From Rattus norvegicus (taxonomy: Eukaryota; Chordata; Mammalia; Rodentia; Muridae), in NCBI RefSeq assembly GCF_036323735.1, contig NC_086021.1, forward strand, positions 163,633,976 through 163,697,975: a stretch of DNA of 64,000 bases, read 5' to 3'. The translations under genes and the position numbers were made by a program. Numbering within the stretch: the stretch's first letter is position 1; each line of letters opens with the position of its first letter. Of this stretch, positions 1-11,254 are shown in pieces. The notes below the pieces were generated by a model. The model saw nothing but the letters and a program-made list of their open reading frames with translations, did no database searches and was not told where the DNA came from.

Positions 1-101
1 GATTGGAAATGTGGGGGTGGGAAGGTCCAGGAGTAATTTTAGAAGCCAGTGGTGAAGTGTGTTTAGATGGTTGAGGTTACAGGGGGAGGTTCTTGTTTGG
101 A

Positions 102-120
102 GGGGCGGGAGGGAGGAGGG
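102..120 (+). other. G-quadruplex-type motif
   Basis: GGGGCGGGAGGGAGGAGGG has four G-runs of at least three separated by short loops. It lies in a purine-rich stretch of intron 1. Confidence 0.5.
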
Positions 121-838
121 AGGCAGGCTCTGCAGAGGGGGAGGCTGAGGGAGGTCATAGAGGGTTTCCTGTGCTTTGGAGCAGCAGCTCTAGTGCCTCC
201 CGGCTGAAGTCTGGGACAGGATAGCCACCTTGGAGAGTGGCCGCTTAGCCTTGGGATCTTACCTTATATGTTGAAGAGCCTTTGGTGCTTCTTTTACAGT
301 AGAAAATCTTATCTATTCGGGTTTTTAAAGAACATTCCAGCAGCAGTGTAAACAAAGGTGTGTAAACTGAAAACACAGTAACATAGACCAGGACCTGAGC
401 TGTAGCATCCTTACTGCCTGACTGTGTGCTTGGGCAGGGCATTCTGTGCCCTTCGCTCCTCTGTAGGCATCAGCAGTACAGGTAAGGAGTGCTGCGTGTG
501 CAAAGTCAGCACAAAGCTTGCCACATGGTAAGATGAGCATTTGCTGGACGCCACCTTCACACAGCTACGAGCAGTGATTCCAGTGGGAATGAAGGCCCTA
601 TCACAGGCACATGGGAACTGGACAAGACTAGTAAAGGAGAGTTAGAAGAGACTTGGTGATTTTTTGGGGATTATTGGAGTGAGCAGGACAGACAGGAGGA
701 AGATCATTTCCAGGCTTTTAGCTGGAGCAGCTGGTTGTCTGGTGATGCACGGATCAAACTGCGGTCATACTATAGAATCCCTTGGAGTTTGTAAAATGCT
801 TTCTCATGGGTATTCCAGCATCCATGAGGTGGGATTTT

Positions 839-937
839 TTTTTTTTTCTTTTTTTCTTTTCTTTTTTTCAGAGCTGGGGACCAAACCCAGGGCCTTGCGC
901 TTGCTGGGCAAGCGCTCTACCACTGAGCTAAATCCCT
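839..937 (-). mobile_element. ID SINE, antisense
   Basis: A T-rich run is followed by the reverse complement of the ID body (GAGCTGGGGACCAAACCCAG ... TCTACCACTGAGCTAAATCC). It is flanked by a perfect 15-bp duplication ATGAGGTGGGATTTT at 824-838 and 938-952. Confidence 0.95.
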
Positions 938-1054
938 ATGAGGTGGGATTTTACAGACACGTTCACGGCCATATCCCCAGCACCATCTGGGTGACAGTTA
1001 GTACTCGGTAGGCGTTTAGATACGGATGAGTGTTGTGTGACTAAAACCAGCCTT

Positions 1055-1280
1055 GGGCTGGAGAGCTGGCTCAGTTGAAGTACCTGCCACACCAGCATGA
1101 GGATCTGAGTTCGGATCTCCTACACCCATGAGAAGGGGCAGCAGTGTGCCCAGCTGGGGTAAGGCAGAGACAGGCAGAGCCGTTAGTGGCCAGTCAGCTT
1201 TTCTGAATTTCAGAGCTCCAGGTTCAGTGAGTGATCCTGTCTCCAAAAATAAGGTGATTAATAGAAGCACGCACAGAAAG
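1055..1280 (+). mobile_element. B4-type SINE (tRNA-like head, B1-like tail)
   Basis: It starts GGGCTGGAGAGCTGGCTCAG and continues with CATGAGGATCTGAGTTC and CTCCAGGTTCAGTGAGTGAT, ending in an A-rich tail. This is the pattern of the B4/RSINE class. Subfamily not assigned. Confidence 0.75.
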
Positions 1281-2041
1281 TATCTGTTAGGTCTATCTAT
1301 TTATCCCAGTGTAGACAGAGGAAAATGAGACTTAGGAAGTGCTGTATCTCAGCTCAGAGACTGGTTGGTCAAATGACCAGCGACATCTTGTGTTCTCTTT
1401 ACTTCTGTAATTGCCATGGGCTTCATCATGGCTGGCACTGTCCTTCCACTTAGTGTATCCTCCATGTATGTAAGGTGTGGGGCTGAGAAGGGAAACATTG
1501 AGTTAGAATGTGCCTGAATTCAGAAGCTGTCTTGGTGGTACACACATTACAAAGACGGAACGCTGCCCTTTGAAAGGAAAACGTGGACGCCAGATTGGAT
1601 TGTTCTCAGTGTACCCCAGGTTAGACAGCGTGTCTCCAGTTAGATGAGGAGAGCAAAATTTGGGTCACATGTTTTTTCCAAGTTCCTTTACCTTTAAGCT
1701 ATACAACCATTCTTATATTATCTGGTCCTGGTCCCCTGCTCAGAGCTAAGAATACAGACCTGACCAGGATAGGGACCTTGCCATCCAGGAGACTTAAGTC
1801 TATCCTCATTTGAGATGGCTAAAGTGAGGATTACCTAAGGTATGCACTTGTCTGATAATGTACCAGCGATCACATATGTATCGTTCCATTGTTAATAGCT
1901 TTGGGCCAGCCCTGTGGACAAGAACTACCTTTCTGAGCACCTTTATAGATAGTGCTTTGTTAGTCTCCTGAGAAAGGTGGTCGGATGTCTAAGGTTCGCT
2001 TCTCTTGTCCTCTCCCCTTTTTCTATCCCTCTTACAGAAAG

Positions 2042-2243
2042 AGATTATTTACTTATTATTTATGTGTATGCATGAGTGCCTCTGTATGTTTGTGCACCAC
2101 ACGTGTGCATGTGCTGTAGAAGATTGGGAGGGCACTAGATCGCTTGGAACTGGAGTTACAGCAGTTGTGAGCTGCCTGATGTGAGTGTTAGGGCCTCTGT
2201 AAGAGCAGTGAGCACCTCTAACCACTGAGCTATCGCTCCAGCC
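2042..2243 (-). mobile_element. B2/B3 SINE, antisense
   Basis: It begins with a TTATTTACTTATT tail complement and ends with ACCACTGAGCTATCGCTCCA, the complement of the B2/B3 tRNA-like head. Diverged. Confidence 0.8.
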
Positions 2244-2346
2244 TCTTCATTTCAAATTATTTATCATTGTTATTGTTGTTGTTCAGACACTCAAGGGATA
2301 GCATGTGTGTAAGGGGTCAGAAGACCTCCTTTAAGAGTAGCTTCTC

Positions 2347-2536
2347 GGGGGCTGGAGAGATGGCTCAGTGGTTAAGAGCACTGACTGCTCTTCCAAAGGT
2401 CCTGAGTTCAAATCCCAGCAACCACATGGTGGCTCGCAACCATCTGTAATGAGATCTGATGCCCTCTTCTGGTGTGTCTGAAGACAGCTACGGTGTACTG
2501 ATATATAATAAATGAATAAATCTTTAAAAAAAAAAA
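2347..2536 (+). mobile_element. B2 SINE, sense, with TSD
   Basis: A near-consensus B2 starts GGGGCTGGAGAGATGGCTCA and ends in ATAAATGAATAAATC plus poly(A). The perfect duplication AAGAGTAGCTTCTC lies at 2333-2346 and 2537-2550. Confidence 0.95.
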
Positions 2537-2567
2537 AAGAGTAGCTTCTCTGCCTCATCTTTTCTTT

Positions 2568-2946
2568 GGGTTCTGGGGCTCAAACTCTGGTCATCAGACT
2601 CGTATATGAAGCTCCTTGCCTGCTGAGCCATCGTGTAGCTCCTTGTTTTACTTTATTTTATTTATTTATTTTTTTTGAGGGAGAGTATGAGCAGTGCAAG
2701 GGTAGGCCTTGCTATGTGTATCCCAGGCTACCCTTGTGACCACTTGCCTCAGCCTCTTGAGTGCAGGGATCCTGAGTTACAGATTTGCACCACCACATCT
2801 TTAGTTTTTAGTGTGTGTGTGTATATGTGGCAGCTTGATACAATTGGTTCTCTCCTTGTACCACGTGGGTGGGGCTGGGTGGGGCATTGAACTCGGCAGT
2901 CCAGCTCCCAGGCTGCGCTCTTACCTGTAGAGCTGTCTTACTGCCC
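2568..2946 (-). mobile_element. Cluster of diverged SINE pieces, antisense
   Basis: A tRNA-head fragment (2568-2641, ending TGCTGAGCCATCGTGTAGCT) is followed by an old B1/PB1 (about 2664-2800, with GCCTCAGCCTCTTGAGTGCA). A B3-like copy (about 2811-2946, ending TAGAGCTGTCTTACTGCCCC) comes last. Boundaries are approximate. Confidence 0.65.
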
Positions 2947-3599
2947 CAGTTTCTTTTTATGGATGGGAACTAATTAAGGAAGCAGCTGCCGTAGGTCATT
3001 CAGATTTTCTTTTTCTTAATTTAATAAAGAAGAAAAGAGTTTGTATTTTAGTTATATACAATTATATGATTGAGCAGTGGAGACTGGTGATTACACACTG
3101 TGTTGGTACATTTCTTTAGATTCATGGAAGCAAATCATTTATTGTTAAGTTCTGCTGAGAATGTGTGACCGATGCAGAGGCCAGGAGCTTATGGGAAATA
3201 TATCTTCATTAAGTTCTGCTTACTGCTGAGACAAAGGTAGTATCCTCACGCTGAGCAAAGTCACTCCAGATCATTAGCATATGGGAAGGTGTCTTACTGA
3301 ATTAACTGGGTAGCGAATGTGGCCATTTGGTCCTCGGTATCAAGATACCAGGTTGAAAGCCACAGTATCTTAACAGTGAGTGTGCCTGAAGGACTGTCCT
3401 CCCAGAGGCCTTTTGGTGGAAAACTTGAAACCCACCCAAGGAACTGAGCAGTAGGCATTTTCCTTAGTGACACTTTAGCTTCTTGTTTGAAGACATAGTT
3501 TTATTTATTTCTTAAGTCAGATGGAGTGTCAGATCCTGTGATGACTGTTCAAACATACTGGTGTTTGGATTCAAATGACATATGTGTGCATATATATGT

Positions 3600-3840
3600 A
3601 TATATGTGGAGGCCAGAGGTCAACCTTGAGTGTCATTCCTCAGGAGCTGGTTACTTGGTTTCATGAGACAGGGTCTTTCACTTAGACCAGGCCTGGCTGG
3701 CCTGTAAGCCTTAAGGGTACTTCTCTTACTTCTCTTTCTACCTCTCCAGTGATGGAATTACAGATAAACTTCACCACCGCCAGCTTTGCATGTGAAGGTG
3801 CTGGGAGTCTAAGTCAGATGTGTGTGCCTGCCACCAGGGA
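3600..3840 (-). mobile_element. B4-type composite SINE, antisense
   Basis: The segment GTGGAGGCCAGAGGTCAACC and the B1-like GAGACAGGGTCTTTCACTTAG ... GGAATTACAG are typical of the reverse complement of B4/RSINE elements. Ends are approximate. Confidence 0.65.
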
Positions 3841-3864
3841 CTGTTCTAAAAGAGTGAAAGAGAA

Positions 3865-3952
3865 CAGAGTATAATGGCCTCTACCTGCAGTCCTAGCACT
3901 TGGAGGTGAGGCAGCTAGCTTTAGCAAGACTCTGCTCTAAAAAACAAAGCAA
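3865..3952 (+). mobile_element. B1 fragment, sense
   Basis: GGCCTCTACCTGCAGTCCTA GCACTTGGAGGTGAGGCAG and a terminal A-rich tail indicate a truncated B1. Confidence 0.6.
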
Positions 3953-3988
3953 AAACCAGAGAGAATATTCATAAGCAACTTTAGTAAT

Positions 3989-4037
3989 TGTGTGTGTGTG
4001 TGTGTGTGTGTGTGTGCATGCGCGCGCACGCGCATGC
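3989..4037. repeat. (TG)n with CG-rich alternating extension
   Basis: Uninterrupted purine-pyrimidine alternation runs from a TG array into GCATGCGCGCGCACGCGCAT. This is a classic Z-DNA-prone composition. Confidence 0.9.
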
Positions 4038-4044
4038 TAGCATA

Positions 4045-4180
4045 TATGTTTGATCCCAGCACTCAGGAGGCTGAAACAGGAGGATTACCATGAGTTTGAA
4101 GCAATCCTGGGCTACATAGCTAGTTCTAGATCATCCTGTACTACATAGTAAAGTCCTGTCCTCAAAAACCAAAATCAAAA
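4045..4180 (+). mobile_element. Old B1/PB1 SINE, sense
   Basis: ATCCCAGCACTCAGGAGGCT and GGGCTACATAGCTAGTTCTA with a terminal AAAACCAAAATCAAAA tail are B1-family segments. Confidence 0.75.
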
Positions 4181-4194
4181 CCAGCAGCTGCTTT

Positions 4195-4385
4195 AGGTTA
4201 GTCATTGAGGATGGGTGATCATATAGGTTAGTTATTAAGGATGAATGATCTAATAGGTTAGTCATTGAGGAGTCACTGAGGATGGGTGATCATATAGGTT
4301 ATTCACTGAGGATGGGTGATTGTATAGGTTAGTTATTGAGGATGAATGATCTAATAGGTTAGTCACTGAGGATGGGTGATTGTAT
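4195..4385. repeat. 30-bp minisatellite, six units
   Basis: Six units begin AGGTTAGTCATTGAGGATGG or a close variant, in register every 30 bp. Unit 3 alone has an extra 11 bp. Two unit types differ at their 3' halves (GGGTGATCATAT versus GAATGATCTAAT). Confidence 0.9.
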
Positions 4386-5449
4386 TTGGAAGGGAAATCT
4401 GAGCACAAGAGGAAGCAGCAGTCTTAGCTGGGTATAGTACTAGCCAGCTTCTAACATGGTGTGCTCAAGTGAGCAGACATTTATTGTGCTCCTTATACAG
4501 GAGGGAGTCAACATGGTGGACAGTTCCGTGTCTGCATGCATCCTCCCTCTGACCAGCAGTGCCTTTGTAAAAGGGGAGTGCCCTGGCTTCCTTCACAGGA
4601 CTCTTCATAAAAGTAAATCAGTGTGTGTGCAGTTCCTAGCAGAAGGGCCAGCACAGGGAAGGGATGTGTTTCCTTCTATGGTTTTCCACTTACAGTCTTC
4701 AGTAAGGGTGTAAAGATAGAAAGATTCTGCCTTCTCCCTCATGGGGATTCATAACTGGGCGAGGGCAGTACACTCAGCTTCAAGGAACCATGATGAAAGG
4801 GGAACCCTGGAAAATATATGGATGACATCTTAGAGGAAAACAGCAGGAAAGTTGAGTCTTCTCTGGGCTTGGCTGGTTCATTCCACCCATCCACCCATCC
4901 AGTGCCCAGGTCCCCTTTGCAGTGTTCCTGCCAAGTGGTTAACAGTGTGTTAACAGGATTTGGGTTAGGAGCTCTGACCTGGTATGGATAACTCTGCCTG
5001 GAAGATTTTCTACCTGGCTGAGCTGGCTTCAGGGCCTACACTGTTGGATCAGGTTGGATGGTAACTCCTGTAGGGAAGCAGCCTGGGCTGAAGTCACAAA
5101 GCTTGGGGTCTGATACTAGATAACTGTGGACCGTAAAACTGGCACAGGTTTGCCAGACTCGAGCCCCAGAGGGCAGGTCCAATCTCTATGCCATGGCTGA
5201 TGGAGAACAGTGGTGTTTATGTTTCAAGTCTGCACTTCTCTAGAGCAGACAGGTTTCTGTTCCTTCCCTATTACCTTCTGTGGACAGTCAACCAACCATT
5301 CAGTGGTGAGGACCACTAAATCTTCCAGCAGAGGTCTGAGCAGCATAGCCCTGAGTTTGCAGAGTCACATTTGTTAGTACAAACTCTTGGGCCAGATAAT
5401 TCCCTTATCACCAAGCCAGATCTTCCTTCTCTCAGTAAACAATTGTTTG

Positions 5450-5615
5450 TTTATCTGTGTGTGTACATGTTTGTGTGCATGCATTTGAGAAAGGGAGGGA
5501 CGGTGGGAAGGAGGAGGAGAGGGAGAGGGAGAATTTACACACCGCACACACCCTGGGACTAGAACTCAGGGCAGTGTATACTGAGCATATGTTGAGCTAA
5601 ATCCCTAGCCGCCTT
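5450..5615 (-). mobile_element. Diverged B4/ID-headed SINE, antisense
   Basis: It ends GTTGAGCTAAATCCCTAGCC, like the reverse complement of a tRNA-Ala-type head. It includes a purine-rich GGAGGAGAGGGAGAGGGAG patch. Confidence 0.5.
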
Positions 5616-5799
5616 CTAGCCTTTAAGGAGTCTTAGCTGAAGAGTTGAAATTAAGGTAAATACCTGACTGGCTTGACTCCTCCTTAGCTGGAATTTCCAG
5701 TTCTACCTCCTTCCTCTTCCTCACAGTGCAAAGGCAAGCTAGCTGTACATCTCTCTGGTTGTGGTGTTTAGATCAAAAGATAAGTGATGTGGGTTAGTG

Positions 5800-5920
5800 G
5801 CAAAGACTGGGTTTGGGATCAGAAGACCTGAGTTCACAAGTCTGCCGCTGCCTTTTGGTAGTCTGGGATCCTGCCCAAATTTTCTCATCTTTAAGAGCAT
5901 TGGCTTCTTCAACTGCAAAA
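5800..5920 (-). mobile_element. MIR fragment, antisense
   Basis: GGGATCAGAAGACCTGAGTT, TTTTCTCATCTTTAAGAGC and the order of segments match the reverse complement of the MIR core. An ancient copy. Confidence 0.5.
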
Positions 5921-6049
5921 TTCAGAACAGTGTTTCTATACATTCTTGGTATTTGATGTAGTTATGGGAACATCTGGGAGGTTGTTAGAAATGCAGACTT
6001 GGAGGCTACCTTCTTATGTAGTTTATATGCTCCTTGAAGTTAGAGGTGC

Positions 6050-6600
6050 GCATGTGTGCACCATGTACTTGTGTGGAGGTTAGAGGACAGCTTTGGGGAG
6101 TCCCTCTCCCTCTCCTCCATCTCTCTTTCTGTGCTGCTCTGTGTACTTGTATGCTGCAGGCTAGCAGGCTTGCGAGCTTCTGGCTACCGTGTTGTCTTCA
6201 CCTGCTAAGAGATCACAGATGTTTACTACCACATCTGGCTTTTTGTGTGAGTCCTAGGGATTGGAACTGAGTTGCTAGACTTGTGTGGTGAGCACTTCTT
6301 ACTCATGAACTATCTCGCTTGCTTTGTGAGTTTGTTGTTGTTTGATTTTAAGACAGGGTCTCATTTGTAGCATAGACTGACTTCAAATTGGAAATTCTGC
6401 TTTAGTCTCCCAAGTGCTGGGATTACTTATTGTGCCACCATATCTGGAAAGTTTGGGGGGTTTCAGAACCAATTTGGAGATCATACATCTGGGGGACTTT
6501 GATGCTGCCATTTCCTTTGAGACTGTACTCTTACAGCTCTGCTGACCTTGAACACCTGGCTCAACTTTGCTTCTGCTACCCAAACGATAGGATTACAGGT
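6050..6600 (-). mobile_element. Three consecutive diverged SINEs, antisense
   Basis: A B4-type copy (about 6050-6322) ends at ACTATCTCGCTTGC. An old B1 (about 6337-6450) has AGACAGGGTCTCATTTGTAG and CCCAAGTGCTGGGATTAC. A second old B1/PB1 (about 6505-6600) has GCTGACCTTGAACACCTGGC. Confidence 0.65.
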
Positions 6601-6989
6601 TCTGTTCAGGCGTTCATTAAAAAGAAAACAGTCCGGAACTGGCTCCATCCCTATACCTGGTGCAAAAGCGTGTTTTAGTTGGAGAGGTGTGTTAGCCACT
6701 GTCTTACTTGCTAGGTAGATTGCAGGCAACTGGCAGGCTCCTGAGGAACACAAGTCTCCTTGAAGTGATAAATAGATAACCAGGGCGCAGTGTGCTCTGT
6801 TCTAGAAGCATCTTCAGAAGTACTTGGTTTACAAGGGTAAGAGTAGAAGGGAGGGGAGAAAACTTCTAATTTATGTTTTATTAAGTAGTTAAGAAGACTG
6901 ATAGGATTTTAATCAGAAAGGAGCATTTAAGTTTTTGAATTAACTTTGAATTAATAGAACTTTATTACATATACTTTAAAAGCTTAGTT

Positions 6990-7187
6990 TTATTTTATAT
7001 GTCTGGATGTTTTGACTGCATATATGTCTGTGCATGTGTGCGGTGCCCATGGAGGCTAGAAGAGGCTGTTGGATCCTCTAGAACCAGAGTTTCAGGTGGT
7101 TGTGAGCTGTTACGTGGGCACTGGGAACTGAACCTAGGTCCTCTGCAGCAAGCACACTCAGTTATGGGGTCGTCTCTCTAGCCCCAG
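6990..7187 (-). mobile_element. B3/B2 SINE, antisense
   Basis: The sequence contains GGTTGTGAGCTGTTACGTGG and GGGAACTGAACCTAGGTCCT and ends TCGTCTCTCTAGCCCC, the head complement. Confidence 0.85.
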
Positions 7188-7220
7188 TTAAAAACAGTTT
7201 TTTTTAAAAGATAGACGTGG

Positions 7221-7410
7221 AGGCTGGAGAGATGGCTCCGCAGTTGAGAACACCGACTGCTCTTCCAGAGGTACTGAGTTCAAATCCCAGCAACCACATG
7301 GTGGCTCACAACCATCTGTAATGAGATCTGATGCCCTCTTCTGGAGTGTCTGAAGACAGCTACAGTGTACTTATATACATTAAATAAATAATTAATTCTT
7401 TTAAAAAAAG
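7221..7410 (+). mobile_element. B2 SINE, sense
   Basis: AGGCTGGAGAGATGGCTC through CTTCTGGAGTGTCTGAAGAC, ending in AATAAATAATTAATTC and an A-run. An imperfect duplication AAAAGATAGACGTGG / AAAAGAGACATGG flanks it. Confidence 0.93.
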
Positions 7411-7896
7411 AGACATGGAGGTGTATGCCGTGCTTTTAAAAAGCTGTATCTGAATCATATGCCCCAGTGATAGATGATATAAGAATGGATCACTTTTAAC
7501 TCAAAATAATTAACATTGGTATCTATTTTAAGACATTGTGTGTTCTAATGATACATTTGCTTCATTAATTCAGTTAGATCAGTTAACAACAGTTCTTTCA
7601 CTTCCTGTAGAAGGAAGTAGGATCTACGAACCCTAGGAATGGTTTCTTTAATATCTGCGTAAGCAAGAACTGTGGATTCTTTGTTATCCTAATAAGATCT
7701 AATAGTTGTAAACCCAAAAATAGGATTTGTCTCTGTATGGCCCTGCCATTCTTCCCTGTTCAGACCCAGAGAGGGAGGGCTCTTGGACAAGGCTACCTGA
7801 AAGATGTTTGCTTGAGATTTCTTCACTAAAGGGAGACATTTCATCATTTTGATGACTGACAAGGCTGACAGTAAAGAAAGAAAGAAACAACATTGT

Positions 7897-7972
7897 TCTC
7901 TGTGTGGTGTGGTGTGTGCCCGTGCACCCATGCGTGTGCCCGTGCACCCATGCGTGTGCCCGTGCGTGCGTG

Positions 7973-8055
<83 letters not shown>
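7897..8055. repeat. (TGCG)n/(TG)n array with 20-bp duplication
   Basis: Two copies of GTGTGCCCGTGCACCCATGC lead into (TGCG)n and then (TG)n. It is strongly alternating purine-pyrimidine. Confidence 0.9.
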
Positions 8056-8057
<2 letters not shown>

Positions 8058-8059
8058 CT

Positions 8060-8197
8060 CCAGAGTCAAGAGGAGGGAGTCGGAGTCAAATTCCTTGGAG
8101 TAGGAGTTACAGGCCATTGTGATCTCCCGGATATAGGTACTCCTCTGGAGGAGCAGAAAATGCTCTTAACCATTAGAGCATCTCTCCAGCCCCAAGG
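8060..8197 (-). mobile_element. B2/B3 SINE head portion, antisense
   Basis: It ends TTAGAGCATCTCTCCAGCCCC after GGAGGAGCAGAAAATGCTCT. The tail half appears replaced by the adjacent TG array. Confidence 0.8.
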
Positions 8198-8227
8198 CTG
8201 ACATTTAAAAGCTAAATGATTGCAAAT

Positions 8228-8400
8228 TTATTTCCTTTCTTTCCTTTCTTCCTTTTTTTCTCTTTCCTCTCCTCTCCTCTTTTTTCTTTCCTTTCCTTTT
8301 CTTTTCTTTTCTTTCCTTCCTGACAGTGTCTCTCTACATAAGTCCTAGAACTTCCTATGTAGACCAGGCTGGCCCCTGCCTCTGGAGTATTGGAGTCTTA
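8228..8400 (-). mobile_element. Pyrimidine tract joined to an antisense B1 fragment
   Basis: Bases 8228-8320 are a C/T-only stretch (TTCC/TTTC units), probably an expanded tail. 8322-8400 reads AAGTCCTAGAACTTCCTATG TAGACCAGGCTGGCC, the B1 complement. Confidence 0.75.
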
Positions 8401-8599
8401 CTTTTTCTCAGGGGACCTGTTGCTTGTACTTCTCTGAGCATCTTCTCAAGTTAGAATTTGCACACAAGTAGCCATTGCCACTGTTTGCTTGTCAGGTCTG
8501 GAGCTAGCCCATCTGGGCGTCAAGTCCCAGTGCTGCTTCTGTGGCCATGTCTCAGGAAGGAACTGTTATCTGTCCACCTGTTCAGTTTGTTGCTCAGAG

Positions 8600-8745
8600 G
8601 GAAGACAGCAAGTACTTTACAAATTTGGTCACTTTTGGCCTTTTCAACAACCCTATACATTGAGTGGTGTCTCCCATTTTAGAGATGAGAAAGCTGAGAC
8701 TTGGGCTATATAAACTACTGCTAGTGACTCAGGCCTGGCTTGTGC
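8600..8745 (+). mobile_element. MIR fragment, sense
   Basis: CAACAACCCTATACATTGAG and CCCATTTTAGAGATGAGAAA GCTGAGAC are diagnostic of the MIR 3' half. Confidence 0.75.
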
Positions 8746-8944
8746 ATTCTGAGGTGGACTGTATCACAGTGGCTCTGATCTTTGATGTTTTCATAAGACT
8801 AGAACTTTATCACCATGGACACTCATAAATTATCAATATAATTGGGGAGGAATCTTTTATAATATTCCCTTCACAGCGTGAGCACCTACAAGAAACTACT
8901 ATGTTTTACAGCATTCAAAGTACTGTCATATATGTAAGGTAAAT

Positions 8945-9030
8945 AGAGCAGATCAAACCCAGAGTATTGAGCCCAGGGCCTTTCACATGTTAGGTAAATG
9001 CTGTGCTACTGAGCCATCAGGTTGTGATTT
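8945..9030 (-). mobile_element. ID-like/B4 head fragment, antisense
   Basis: ATTGAGCCCAGGGCCTTTCA and TGCTGTGCTACTGAGCCATC match the reverse complement of the tRNA-Ala-type head. Confidence 0.6.
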
Positions 9031-9061
9031 TTATTTTACCTGTCTGTCTCTATTTATTTTT

Positions 9062-9227
9062 TTTAAAAAGATTTATTTACTTATTATGTACACTGTAGCT
9101 GTCTCCAGAAGAGGGCATCAGATCTGATTACAGGTGGTTGTGAGCCACCATGTGGTTGCTGGGAATTGAACTCAGGACCTCTGGAAGAGCAATCAGTGCT
9201 CTTAACCACTGAGCCATCTCTTCAGCC
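9062..9227 (-). mobile_element. B2 SINE, antisense
   Basis: AAGATTTATTTACTTATT, GTTGTGAGCCACCATGTGGT and CTGAGCCATCTCTTCAGCC are near-consensus B2 complement. Confidence 0.93.
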
Positions 9228-9249
9228 ATTTATATTTATTTATATCTAT

Positions 9250-9400
9250 ATCTGTTTATTGAGACAGAGTCTTACTGTACAATATCACTAGGGTGGCTTG
9301 AAACTGCTGTGTAGGCCAGGCTAGCCTTGAACTCACAGAGATCTGCTTGCCTCTGGCTCCTGAGTACTGGGATTAAAGCTATACACCATCATGCCCAACC
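9250..9400 (-). mobile_element. B1 SINE, antisense
   Basis: TGTGTAGGCCAGGCTAGCCT and GAGTACTGGGATTAAAGC are B1 complement segments. Confidence 0.88.
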
Positions 9401-9572
9401 TAGTTTGTGTTTTTTAGCCTGATTGTGCAGGAGAAGAAGAAACTGTCTCAGGCAGTGCTCTTAATCACTGAGCTCTGTCTCCCCCCAGCCGGGACCCTTT
9501 AAAAAAGTTGGATGGCCCATCTCTAAATTAAAAATTAAAATTCTCAGGATAGCCAAGTGAAAACAGTTGTAC

Positions 9573-9647
9573 TTTTTTTTTTTTCTCGGAGCTGGGGATC
9601 AAACCCAGGACCTTGCGCTCTACCACTGAGCTAAATCCCCAATCCCC
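9573..9647 (-). mobile_element. ID SINE with internal deletion, antisense
   Basis: The T-run plus CTCGGAGCTGGGGATCAAAC is followed directly by GCGCTCTACCACTGAGC, so about 11 bp of the anticodon-like arm are missing. CAGTTGTA flanks both sides. Confidence 0.9.
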
Positions 9648-10139
9648 AGTTGTATACTTTTAGATACCAGTAAATACTAAATTAATGCAGGTACAGAATT
9701 TCCCAGCCAATATCCACCCAGCATCCTTCGGAATGTATCTGACCTAATAGTGGAGAGTGGGTAGGCAGATGCTTGTATAAAGGTTGACTCAGTTATCAGT
9801 GTATAGGCAGTCGTTGTGAGCATAGTGAGATCACGGGAGTGCTGACTGAATCAACCCTGTGGGCTCCAGTGATTTGTACCAGGAGCCTGGAGAGCACAGC
9901 AGGCCTGAAACCATGAACTGTCTTCACACTTGAAATGGAAATCCCTACGCTCTGGAATACAAAGTCAACAGGCTACCCAAGAGTCCTCAGTGCAGCTCTC
10001 TCACTGCGTACACTAGGGTGTTTGTGATGAAAGAAGAGGCCTTTGGCTCAAATAGGCTTCAAGTTCCTAGCATTAGTTGGTAAATGGTACATGAGTCTAA
10101 AGGGGGGTTGAAATAATGGCCTTGAACTTGAGAATCTGT

Positions 10140-10225
10140 TTCTAGAGCTGCTCATCTTAAAATACTTGGCTTCTCTGACAAGAACCATTATTCTTCATTG
10201 AGAGGTAAGAAGCAGAGAGGCTAGG
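10140..10225 (+). mobile_element. Possible MIR fragment
   Basis: ACCATTATTCTTCATTGAGAGGTAAGAAGCAGAGAGGCTA recalls the MIR 3' core. It is short and diverged. Confidence 0.3.
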
Positions 10226-11254
10226 CCACACAAATCATCCCAGAAAAAGAGCCAGCCATTCCTAACACTAGGAGCTGGGGCTCCTGGATGGTGTCCAGGG
10301 TGGGTTGTTTGTTTCTGTTAGATGGTGATGGCAAAGAAAAGAGGCTGGTAGTTTAAAGTTCCGCCCAGTTCTGCAAACATTCCGAACACACTGCGAAACT
10401 GTCTGCACGGGGCCATCTGGGACCCAGTTGTTATTCTCTAGAAGCGTCCAGCTATCTCTCAAATAAGGCACGCTGCCATTGGCATTCAGCCACAGTCACA
10501 GTATGGCAGGAGAAGGAAGACTTCACACTAGGAGTCCGACATGTCAGGGAGTATGCATTGCTGGGGTGTTTCTGAGCTGGGCCTTGGTAGATGAATGGGG
10601 CATAGAAAGAACTAAAGAACAGGGCCAGTCCAGGTAGAGATAGATTGTGGAGGCCAGAGTGCAGGGATCAGCATATGCCTGCCATGTGTTCCCTGGAAGA
10701 CATCTGGGAGGCTGATGAGTTATGGCCGGGAAAGGCAGCCTACAGCCTGCCTCAGAAAGTTGTAGGTGCTAAGTCAAAGCACTTGAATTGTGCTGGATTT
10801 GTGTCGTGTTGAGGTACATACTGAAGGGACCTTCTGTACCCAGAGAGTGTGTAGGGACCAGCAGTTATCCTTGCAGATTTTTATCCCTCACTACCTGTGA
10901 GGACAGGCTGGGAGCTGCTTGCTTTCTATAAGGGAAGTCCCAGCCATTACCACTCTCGTGACTGCCCTGGTTTTGTGCCCAGCACATCCTGGGCAGCTGA
11001 ACAGAAGCAGAATGGCTTTTCCCCCTACTCTGAAGCTATTTCAGGCAACATGGCAAAGTAAGCAGGCTAATCCTTGCTACTTAAACTGCCTTGACGCACC
11101 CTCACTTAACCAGCAGACTCATGGCTTCTTGGCATGTGTCAGGTGGCTCACTCTCAGCTGCCTGGCTCACTCAGCCGGTTCACTGTGATCTTCAGAATTA
11201 TTTAATTCAGGGCTCAGGAATCACTTAGTGGTTTGGTTTGGTGGTGGTGATTGT

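Noticed and set aside
1..240. CpG island or exon 1 of Chmp4b at the left edge
   Set aside because: The sequence is purine-rich but CpG-poor and does not encode the known N-terminus (MSVFGKLFG).
4195..4385. CRISPR-like array (30-bp repeats)
   Set aside because: The units are directly contiguous with no spacers, in a mammalian intron.
7689..8122. Thr/His- and Val/Cys-rich frames of up to 142 residues
   Set aside because: Caused by the (TGCG)n/(TG)n array.
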